Positions 1 to 5,693 of a stretch of 6,572 bases of DNA are shown one piece after another (the stretch's first letter is position 1; each line of letters starts with the position of its first letter). The position numbers and the translations under genes are program-made. The notes under the pieces are model-generated. The model was not told the origin of the DNA and did not search any database. It saw nothing but the letters and a program-made list of their open reading frames with translations. Where the stretch lies: contig JAAZNS010000062.1 in NCBI GenBank assembly GCA_012798185.1, forward strand, positions 1 to 6,572. The letters run 5' to 3'. This DNA comes from Chloroflexota bacterium (GTDB lineage: Bacteria; Chloroflexota; Anaerolineae; Anaerolineales; UBA4823).

Positions 1-1113
1 ATCGATACCGCCATCGATGAAAAAGTGGATTTGGTTTTGTTTGCCGGCGATGCTTTCAAAGACCGTAATCCTTCCCCTACTTACCAGCGCGAATGGGGCA
101 GGCGTATTATGCGCCTTTCCCGGGCTGGAATTCCCACCCTGCTTTTGATTGGCAACCATGACATGTCTCCTTCACTAGGACGAGCTCATGCCCTAGAAAG
201 CTATGATACTCTGGAAGTACCCCATGTCCATATCGTGGATAAACCAATATTTTTTACCCCACAAGACCTGGAAGGGCTGCCGGTTCAAATCATCGCTCTG
301 CCCTGGGTTGCCCGTTCAGGTTTAATTGCCCACCTGGGTATGCCAGCCGTAGAACCAACTCAAATTTACGAAGAGATGGAAAGACGTCTGATCGATTTAG
401 TCAACAGCTGGCTGGATAAGGCATCGCCATCTCTCCCAACCATTCTTACCGCTCATGCTTTTATTCAGGGGGCAAAGTATGGAAGCGAACGTACTGTTAT
501 GCTGGGGGAAGACCTGGTGCTTTCCGGCTCTTTGGTGCGCAATCCGCGTTTAGATTACGTCGCCCTGGGGCACATTCATAAACCCCAAGAGCTCAATCCC
601 GGCGGGCATCCTCCAGTGGTTTACAGCGGATCGATTGAGCGCATCGATTTTGGCGAAGTGGAAGACGAAAAATTTTTTGTGATCGCCCGTGTCGGTAAAG
701 GACATACCCAAGTTGAATGGCGCAAATTAACCGGTATACGCCCATTCATCGATCGTTTTTTACGCCTGGATAATCAGGAAAGCATTACCCAGCAGTTGAT
801 CGCTGCTCTGCCCAACAAAGACAAGCTTGAAGGCGCTGTCATCCGCCTGACCGTGGAATATCCGCGTGAATGGGAAACCATGATCGATGAAGCCGCTCTG
901 CAAGCGCACACCTCCGGTGCCTTAGAATTCCACCTGCAAAAAAAACCGCAAATGGAAACCCGCATCCGCCTTCCGGAAGATCAAACCATCGGCAGCCTCT
1001 CGCCGCTGGAATTGCTGGAAAAATATCTGCTGGCAAACCACGTCGAATTAGACGAGGTGGAAGAATTGAAAAAGCTGGCAGTTGAGATTCTCCACGAGCC
1101 GGATGTTAATTAG
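1..1113 (+). CDS. sbcD: SbcD, Mre11-type nuclease subunit of SbcCD (5' end cut off by window)
   Basis: This is the nuclease subunit of the SbcCD complex, which cuts DNA hairpins and processes blocked double-strand ends using two metal ions. The frame is open from base 1 and 370 residues are visible. Numbering from the GTG at position 25, the calcineurin-type phosphoesterase motifs are AGD at residues 7-9 (followed by the typical DRNPSP), GNHD at 43-46, a metal-ligand type His in AHAF at 143-146, and GHIHKP at 182-187. The C-terminal third (from about residue 230) is the family's capping and dimer region. The first phosphoesterase motif (D-x-H), normally within about 15 residues of the start, is absent because it lies before the window. 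The GTG at 25 is therefore not the true start, and a few dozen residues are missing. The partner sbcC lies 1.3 kb downstream instead of adjacent. No clear terminator follows the stop codon. Family assignment is very secure. Confidence 0.95.
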   Translation: MDTAIDEKVDLVLFAGDAFKDRNPSPTYQREWGRRIMRLSRAGIPTLLLIGNHDMSPSLGRAHALESYDTLEVPHVHIVDKPIFFTPQDLEGLPVQIIALPWVARSGLIAHLGMPAVEPTQIYEEMERRLIDLVNSWLDKASPSLPTILTAHAFIQGAKYGSERTVMLGEDLVLSGSLVRNPRLDYVALGHIHKPQELNPGGHPPVVYSGSIERIDFGEVEDEKFFVIARVGKGHTQVEWRKLTGIRPFIDRFLRLDNQESITQQLIAALPNKDKLEGAVIRLTVEYPREWETMIDEAALQAHTSGALEFHLQKKPQMETRIRLPEDQTIGSLSPLELLEKYLLANHVELDEVEELKKLAVEILHEPDVN

Positions 1114-1253
1114 TTTTTCCCCCATTTGTATATTTATTTAACTAAAGCCGTTCCTTCTGACTATATTGTAAGGTTTTCTTCCCTTTAGGAATTCAGTTTT
1201 ATGACGATAATATGGCACGTATTACTATACACCGTAATCATCGACTGTTATAC

Positions 1254-1260
1254 AAGGAGA
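1254..1260 (+). promoter_or_regulatory. Ribosome binding site of the DUF1521 gene
   Basis: AAGGAGA lies 7 bases before the ATG at 1268. This is a near-consensus Shine-Dalgarno sequence, and it fixes that ATG as the start in preference to the next in-frame ATG at 1292. It is clearly stronger than anything ahead of sbcC. Confidence 0.8.
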
Positions 1261-1267
1261 CCAAGCC

Positions 1268-2203
1268 ATGGATGGCGTCAATGCAACCAGGATGGACCTC
1301 ATCGCAGCCTGGCGGCTGCTTAACCGCAGTCAGGAGCTTGCTGCTCAAGCAAAAGACAAACATGCAAAAACGAAATCCTTAAAAGAGACCCTCGAACAAG
1401 AAAGGGAATTATTGGGGTTAAACAGTAAATCAGTCGAAAACCAGCACTCCGCCTGCAAACAGCAAGACAATATCAATATCAAACTATCTGAACTGATCGG
1501 AAAATTAAAATCCCTTCAGGGTGGTAGCGCCAGTCAAACGAGCGAGTCTTCAACGCAAGGTGCAATTGCTTATTATCGCAAGGAAACCGAAATTGTTATA
1601 AGCTATCGTGAACTCCCCCATGTGGAAGGATTGGTAGTGCGCAATAAGCACCTGGCGGAAACCGACCGGTATGCCTTCGAATTTATTGATGGCGCTACCT
1701 TCAGGATCGTTGATAAATGGAGCGGGAAAAGTACCACCATCTGGGGTGACCCGCATGTAGATACTTCAGACCAGGAAGGCAGCTACAATGGTGAATTTTC
1801 CGACCTCAAATCCAGCAACACCCATACTACCCTGGCTCTGGAAGACGGCACTCAAGTCACTTTCACTGCCAAAGATAACGGCGTTATCGAAGCTGTAGAT
1901 ATTTATAAAAAATCCCAACACTTAGTCGGTTTCGGGTTAGCTTATGCGGATCTTACACAAGCAAATCGTTTATTTGCTGATAAGGTGGATGAACTGACCA
2001 ATTCCTCAGATCGTATTCCTCTGGGAGATGTGGTATATGCCGGCGGTGATGGCAACGATTGGTTTGATTCCGCTGGACAAATGGTATGGGGAAAAACTAC
2101 CAGCAAGCCCGTTGTCACTCGTCCTTATTCAGTTTTGGAAGTTAACGTTACCCAAACTGAGGAAAATGTTTTTATATCCAGCTCGATCGACCAAAAAGGA
2201 TAA
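1268..2203 (+). CDS. DUF1521 / MIIA-type calcium-inducible self-cleaving protein
   Basis: This 311-residue protein belongs, by its core sequence, to the DUF1521 family (metal-ion-inducible autocleavage, MIIA), known best from the rhizobial type III effector NopE1. In that family a Ca2+-triggered break occurs between D and P of GD/PHVD. Here GDPHVD is exact at residues 160-165 (bases 1745-1762), inside the conserved stretch with TTIWGD before it, NGEFSDLK at 174-181 and LEDGTQVTF at 191-199. Cleavage would give pieces of about 161 and 150 residues. Residues 1-85 are charged, probably helical or coiled coil. Residues 86-97 are a Ser/Thr/Gln-rich linker. Residues 259-267 (GGDGNDWFD) match one RTX-type calcium-binding nonapeptide. 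No signal peptide or membrane segment is visible, and there is only one Cys (63). The gene stands alone between sbcD and sbcC with its own ribosome binding site and terminator. Family membership is confident; function, localisation and actual cleavage are inferred. GDPH also occurs in mucin VWD domains, but the surrounding sequence fits DUF1521 better. Confidence 0.85.
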   Translation: MDGVNATRMDLIAAWRLLNRSQELAAQAKDKHAKTKSLKETLEQERELLGLNSKSVENQHSACKQQDNINIKLSELIGKLKSLQGGSASQTSESSTQGAIAYYRKETEIVISYRELPHVEGLVVRNKHLAETDRYAFEFIDGATFRIVDKWSGKSTTIWGDPHVDTSDQEGSYNGEFSDLKSSNTHTTLALEDGTQVTFTAKDNGVIEAVDIYKKSQHLVGFGLAYADLTQANRLFADKVDELTNSSDRIPLGDVVYAGGDGNDWFDSAGQMVWGKTTSKPVVTRPYSVLEVNVTQTEENVFISSSIDQKG

Positions 2204-2235
2204 CCAGGATTTAACCAGTAACCTTACTGTTTCAC

Positions 2236-2277
2236 CAAAACAAGGTATGAAAGACAACCGTCGCATACCTTGTTTTG
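2236..2277 (+). terminator. Hairpin terminator after the DUF1521 gene
   Basis: A perfect 14-bp inverted repeat (2236-2249 with 2264-2277) surrounds a 14-base loop that can itself form a small GAC/GTC stem (2253-2255 with 2260-2262). The right arm is T-rich and runs into TTT at 2278-2280. It begins 33 bases after the stop codon of the DUF1521 gene. The uridine tract is short and interrupted by a G, so the hairpin might instead stabilise the 3' end of the transcript. It separates the DUF1521 gene from sbcC. Confidence 0.75.
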
Positions 2278-2305
2278 TTTCGATCCTGTTCTTCTATGCC
2301 ACGTT

Positions 2306-2314
2306 TGTTATAAT
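2306..2314 (+). promoter_or_regulatory. Candidate extended -10 promoter for sbcC
   Basis: TGTTATAAT is a perfect extended -10 element (TG, one base, TATAAT at 2309-2314). No good -35 hexamer stands 16-18 bases upstream, which is tolerated for extended -10 promoters. It lies just downstream of the hairpin terminator and upstream of sbcC on the same strand. Transcription would begin near 2321, giving sbcC a leader of about 120 bases. AT-rich spacers can give such a match by chance. Confidence 0.45.
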
Positions 2315-2325
2315 TCGATAATCCC

Positions 2326-2377
2326 CAATAATATTATGCCAGGGAGCAGGCAAGGATGGCACCCAAGAATATTATTG
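2326..2377 (+). repeat. 52-base interrupted palindrome in the sbcC leader
   Basis: The outer arms CAATAATATT (2326-2335) and AATATTATTG (2368-2377) are perfectly complementary over 10 bases. Inside them TGCCA (2337-2341) pairs with TGGCA (2357-2361). One base separates the stems on the left and six on the right. If transcription starts near 2321, the hairpin would form almost at the 5' end of the sbcC mRNA. It could be an mRNA-stabilising element, a regulatory structure or the remnant of a small mobile palindrome; the sequence does not decide between these. Confidence 0.6.
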
Positions 2378-2397
2378 TCCTGATAATCAACCACTAA
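2356..2397 (+). CDS. Possible 13-residue leader ORF upstream of sbcC
   Basis: An ATG at 2356 opens a frame encoding MAPKNIIVLIINH, ending in TAA at 2395-2397. It is preceded by AGGGAG (2341-2346), a good Shine-Dalgarno sequence 9 bases upstream, whereas sbcC itself has none. The start codon lies at the edge of the inner stem of the palindrome around it, and the Shine-Dalgarno lies mostly in its loop. It could be a leader peptide, the stump of a lost gene, or chance. The peptide is hydrophobic and matches nothing I recognise. Confidence 0.25.
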   Translation: MAPKNIIVLIINH

Positions 2398-2407
2398 TTA
2401 CAAAAAA

Positions 2408-2428
2408 CCGATAGCTGATAACTAACCG
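2408..2428 (-). repeat. Trace of a degenerate heptamer repeat
   Basis: CGATAGC, TGATAAC and TAACCGC follow each other as three related seven-base units. On the minus strand they read as GTTATCAGC-type heptamers, which translate to SYQLSV. That is the signature of a heptad repeat scattered between genes in many environmental bacteria. Only about three degenerate units are present, so this is a weak call. Confidence 0.3.
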
Positions 2429-2439
2429 CTTTTTTTAAA

Positions 2440-5046
2440 ATGATCCCCATCCAATTAAAAATCTCCGGATTTCTTTCGTACCGCGATCCAGTAGAAATTG
2501 ATTTTACATCCTTCGATCTGGCATGCATTGCCGGTTTAAACGGCGCCGGGAAATCCTCCCTGCTTGATGCTATCACCTGGGTGTTGTTTGGGCAGGCGCG
2601 CAAACGGGATGATTCCCTGATCAATACCCATCCCGAAGTAAAAGCTGCTGAAGTATCCCTGATCTTCGGGTATGAATCTAATCTCTATCGCGTGGTACGT
2701 ACTATGCCGCGCGGAAAAACCACACTTCTCGAATTCCACATCGCCCAAAATGGATTTTCTTCACCAGAAGAAAGCCAAATCCCCCTTTCATCTATCCAAT
2801 GGAAGCCGCTCACAGAACGGATGATGCGCGAAACACAGGCAAAAATCGAGGATATCCTCCATCTGGATTACGATACCTTTGTCAATGCATCTTTCTTTCT
2901 GCAGGGTAAAGCCGACCAGTTTACCCAGCAAAAACCGAGCGACCGCAAAAAAATATTAGGCGTTATCCTGGGGCTTGAAACTTGGGAAATATACCGCCAA
3001 AACGCCGCCGATAAACGTAAATCCCTCGAAGCAGAAATCACCGCTGTAGACGGCCGTTTGGCAGAAATCAATGCCGAGTTGAACGAAGAAGAAGAACGAA
3101 AATCGCGGCTGAAAGAATATCAAGAACAGCTCAAGGGGTTATCGCAAGCGCGTCAGAACCAGGAAAATACGCTGGAAAATTACCGCAAAATTGCTGCCAC
3201 TTTGGAGAATCAGCGCAGCCTGGTGGAAATGCTTTACGATCAATTAGAAAAAAATAGAAAATTATTCATCGCAACACAAAATCTTCTCGAGCAGCGGCGG
3301 GCGGAGAGAGACTCTCACCAGCAAACGATTTCACAGGCGAAAAATATCGAAGCCAATTACGCTGCCTGGAAGCAAGCCCGCCTTGATTTGGAAAATTGGG
3401 AAAAAATTGCCGATCAATTCCGCCAGCAGGAATCTCTACGCCGCCAGCCTTTAGATGAAATCAACACCGAAAAAGCGCGTCTCGAACAGGAACTCCAAAC
3501 CTTGCAAACCCAGGCTCAAGAGTTGGCTGCCCAGACTGCCGCTTTGCGCAGCTTGCAGGCTGAACACGCCCTGAAAGCTTCTCGACTCGCTGAAATCGAC
3601 CAAATAAGCAGCCAGCGGAAAACCCTTGAAGAGCAGCTTCAAAATGCCGTGCAAAACCGGGCAGATGCGAAAGCGGAAAATCAGCGCACCAAGGCTGAAA
3701 TGGAAGAGCTGAAGGCGCGAATCGAAGGCTTGGAAAAACTCACCGAGGCAGCCTGCCCTACCTGCGGCGCTCCGCTCAGCTCTGAAGAACGGCATAAACG
3801 TATCGAAGAACTCAATCTGCAAGGAAAACAGATGGGCGACCGTTTTCGCGCCAATCTGGAATATCTTCAAAAATCCGAACAATTGGTGAAAGACCTGAAA
3901 AGCCAGATCGATAATTTTACGGTAATCGAAAGTGAGCGGGATAAAATCACCCAGGAAAAAGCCCATCTCGAAGCGCGTATCACCACCATTACCCAAATGG
4001 ATATCGAATGGCAGGCAAAAGGGCTGGTTCGTTTGAATGATATAACCATGATGCTAAATGAAGAAAAATTCTCCGAGCAAGCGCGGCAAACCTTAGCCCA
4101 AATCGATGCGGAATTAAAAAGCATTGGTTACGATGCTGCTGCTCACGACCAGGCGAAAAAGCACGAAGCTGAGTTACGGCGCTCTGAAGATGAGATCCGC
4201 CAGCTCGAAAAATCCCAGGCAGCTTTGGAACCGCTGCAGCGGGAAATTATCAATCTCCAATCCCAACATACCAATCTCAGCCAAGAGGTTGCCCGTCAAC
4301 AAGAAGAATATCAAAGAGCAGAGGCGGCGCTTAAGGAAGCTGAAGCGCAAGCGCCTAATGTCGCTGCTGCAGAGCAAGAACTGCTTCTGCTGCAGGAGAA
4401 TGAGAACCGTCTGCGCATGGAAGTGGGTGCAGCGCAGCAAAAAGTGAATGTGTTGCAGGGGTTAAAGACACGCAAAAAATCATTAGAGGCGCAAAGAGAA
4501 GAATGGGCGCGGCAAGTCAGCCAATACCGCCAGCTGGAACGAGCCTTCGGCAAAGACGGCATTCCGGCGTTGTTGATCGAACAAGCCCTGCCGCAAATCG
4601 AGATGAAAGCGAATGAAATTCTCTACCGCCTCAGCGGGGGAGAAATGTCGATCAGCTTCATCACCCAGGCAAAATATAAAGATCAGCGCCGTGAAGATTT
4701 GCGCGAGACCCTGGATATTTGCATCCGCGACAGCGCCGGCAGGCGCGATTACGAAATGTTCTCCGGTGGAGAAGCGTTCCGGGTCAATTTTTCCATCCGC
4801 CTGGCACTTTCGGAAGTACTTGCCACGCGCGCTGGAGCCCGCTTGCAGACTCTGGTCATCGATGAAGGCTTCGGCAGCCAGGATGCCCTCGGCCGCCAGC
4901 GCCTGATCGAAGCCATCAACCATGTCCGGCGGGATTTCTCAAAAATATTAGTCATCACCCACATCGACGAGCTTAAGGATGCCTTCTCAGTACGCCTCGA
5001 AGTGGAAAAAACCGAGCGGGGTTCAACGGTTAGGGTTATCCATTAG
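2440..5046 (+). CDS. sbcC: SbcC, Rad50-type SMC-like ATPase subunit of SbcCD
   Basis: This is the complete 868-residue ATPase partner of SbcD. ATP-driven head closure and long coiled-coil arms control access of DNA ends to the nuclease. The N-terminus (IQLKISGFLSYRD) is typical of the family. Visible motifs are Walker A GLNGAGKSS (32-40), Q-loop FFLQG (Gln155), zinc hook CPTC (439-442) between two long charged coiled-coil arms (about 180-430 and 450-695), the family block AFGKDGIPALLIEQ (702-715), ABC signature FSGGE (774-778), Walker B ending in DE (808-809), D-loop GSQD (812-815) and switch His841. Nothing essential is missing, and the length is within the family's range. The ATG at 2440 is forced, because an in-frame TAA at 2419-2421 leaves no other start codon. 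Oddly, there is no Shine-Dalgarno: a T7A4 run precedes the start. The gene is separated from sbcD by the DUF1521 gene and probably has its own promoter. Confidence 0.97.
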   Translation: MIPIQLKISGFLSYRDPVEIDFTSFDLACIAGLNGAGKSSLLDAITWVLFGQARKRDDSLINTHPEVKAAEVSLIFGYESNLYRVVRTMPRGKTTLLEFHIAQNGFSSPEESQIPLSSIQWKPLTERMMRETQAKIEDILHLDYDTFVNASFFLQGKADQFTQQKPSDRKKILGVILGLETWEIYRQNAADKRKSLEAEITAVDGRLAEINAELNEEEERKSRLKEYQEQLKGLSQARQNQENTLENYRKIAATLENQRSLVEMLYDQLEKNRKLFIATQNLLEQRRAERDSHQQTISQAKNIEANYAAWKQARLDLENWEKIADQFRQQESLRRQPLDEINTEKARLEQELQTLQTQAQELAAQTAALRSLQAEHALKASRLAEIDQISSQRKTLEEQLQNAVQNRADAKAENQRTKAEMEELKARIEGLEKLTEAACPTCGAPLSSEERHKRIEELNLQGKQMGDRFRANLEYLQKSEQLVKDLKSQIDNFTVIESERDKITQEKAHLEARITTITQMDIEWQAKGLVRLNDITMMLNEEKFSEQARQTLAQIDAELKSIGYDAAAHDQAKKHEAELRRSEDEIRQLEKSQAALEPLQREIINLQSQHTNLSQEVARQQEEYQRAEAALKEAEAQAPNVAAAEQELLLLQENENRLRMEVGAAQQKVNVLQGLKTRKKSLEAQREEWARQVSQYRQLERAFGKDGIPALLIEQALPQIEMKANEILYRLSGGEMSISFITQAKYKDQRREDLRETLDICIRDSAGRRDYEMFSGGEAFRVNFSIRLALSEVLATRAGARLQTLVIDEGFGSQDALGRQRLIEAINHVRRDFSKILVITHIDELKDAFSVRLEVEKTERGSTVRVIH

Positions 5047-5216
5047 ATCCAGAAAAAACATAGCCATTCTAGATGCGCACGATAATAATATGACAAAAGA
5101 CACTTTCCCTTAAAATGTATTTTGATAATATGTAATTAGCTTCATTTAGATAATTTCGAGCTGGTTTTAATAGCAAATTTCATATTACTCATTTGTTATC
5201 TCTCTTCGGAGAAATT
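5047..5216 (+). promoter_or_regulatory. AT-rich spacer upstream of nrfHA, likely holding its promoter
   Basis: This 170-base gap is rich in A and T and contains no gene. Possible promoter elements are ATGACA (5090-5095) with TAAAAT (5111-5116), each 5 of 6 to consensus but only 15 bases apart, and GATAAT at 5124 and 5149. TTGAT at 5122-5126 resembles half of an FNR/CRP-family site, but its other half is poor. No terminator for sbcC is evident. A promoter is expected here from the layout, but its exact position cannot be fixed. Confidence 0.3.
5201..5212 (+). promoter_or_regulatory. UUCG hairpin enclosing the nrfH ribosome binding site
   Basis: TCTC-TTCG-GAGA can form a 4-bp stem closed by a C(UUCG)G tetraloop, an exceptionally stable loop type. 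The Shine-Dalgarno GGAG (5208-5211), 5 bases before the ATG at 5217, lies in the loop edge and the 3' arm. Folding would therefore hide it. Four pairs is short, so the regulatory meaning is uncertain; the binding site itself is convincing and supports the chosen start. Confidence 0.5.
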
Positions 5217-5693
5217 ATGAAGCTTGCGCTTGCCATTGGAATGCTGGCATCGATCGTGGTCATGGGGGTAGGTTTATATGTCACCGACTTTACCGCTTAT
5301 TTAGGCAACAATCCCTCTACTTGCAATAATTGTCATGTGATGGACGCTGTGTATGAGGGTTGGTATCACAGCGGTCACAAAATATGGGCGAATTGTAATG
5401 ACTGCCATACCCCTCATGCCTTGATTCCCAAATACCTGGTTAAAGCACAATCGGGGTATCACCATGTAACCGCATTTGTGTTTAGAAACATTCCCGATGC
5501 CATTCGTGCTAAAGAAGAATCCCGCCATATCGTACAAGAAAATTGTATCCGCTGTCATCAGCAAACTGTATCAGACATCATCGAGGTAGAAACGCCTTTC
5601 GACCGTTATTGTTATGATTGTCATCGAACTATAGCCCATGGACCACGCGGCATATCTATACTCCCCTACCAAGATAAGGAGAAATCGCAATGA
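5217..5693 (+). CDS. nrfH: NrfH, tetraheme membrane cytochrome c (quinol dehydrogenase for NrfA)
   Basis: NrfH anchors the nitrite reductase complex in the membrane, oxidises (mena)quinol and hands electrons to NrfA. The 158-residue product has one N-terminal transmembrane segment (about residues 3-22) and four heme c motifs: CNNCH (36-40), CNDCH (60-64), CIRCH (110-114) and CYDCH (132-136). The first is followed by V-M, giving the CxxCHxM pattern in which Met42 is the unusual ligand of heme 1 in characterised NrfH. This, the NPSTC context and the small size distinguish it from longer NapC/NirT relatives. The ATG at 5217 has GGAG 5 bases upstream. A TTG at 5193 would add eight residues but has no binding site and spoils the compact N-terminus. 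The stop overlaps the nrfA start (ATGA), so the two genes are coupled. Assignment is secure. Confidence 0.93.
   Translation: MKLALAIGMLASIVVMGVGLYVTDFTAYLGNNPSTCNNCHVMDAVYEGWYHSGHKIWANCNDCHTPHALIPKYLVKAQSGYHHVTAFVFRNIPDAIRAKEESRHIVQENCIRCHQQTVSDIIEVETPFDRYCYDCHRTIAHGPRGISILPYQDKEKSQ
5676..5681 (+). promoter_or_regulatory. Ribosome binding site of nrfA, inside the end of nrfH
   Basis: AAGGAG stands 8 bases before the ATG at 5690, within the last codons of nrfH. It fixes the nrfA start and indicates translation coupled to nrfH. Confidence 0.8.

Noticed and set aside
25..27. GTG as the start of sbcD
   Set aside because: The frame continues upstream to base 1 with family-like sequence, and the first metal-binding motif would be missing. 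The gene simply begins before the window.
1201..1231. Promoter for the DUF1521 gene (ATGACG with TACTAT or TATACA)
   Set aside because: The hexamers match 4 of 6 or little better and the spacing is 16 or 19 bases. The region is AT-rich enough for this to be chance.
1733..1770. Von Willebrand factor D domain, because of the GDPH motif
   Set aside because: GDPH is shared with mucin VWD domains, but the paired cysteines of VWD are absent (the protein has one Cys) and the flanking sequence fits DUF1521.
2028..2321. Open frame of 97 codons on the + strand
   Set aside because: It overlaps the end of the DUF1521 gene in another frame and runs through the hairpin terminator. There is no binding site and no familiar sequence.
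3451..3996. Open frame of 181 codons on the minus strand
   Set aside because: It lies wholly inside the coiled-coil region of sbcC, where biased codons leave the opposite strand open. It has no recognisable domain.
5122..5135. FNR/CRP-type operator upstream of nrfH
   Set aside because: Only the left half (TTGAT) matches; the right half is TGTAA instead of ATCAA. Its spacing to the candidate -10 elements does not suit an activator.
5193..5216. TTG start adding eight residues to NrfH
   Set aside because: No Shine-Dalgarno precedes it, while the ATG at 5217 has GGAG at a good distance and gives a normal NrfH N-terminus.
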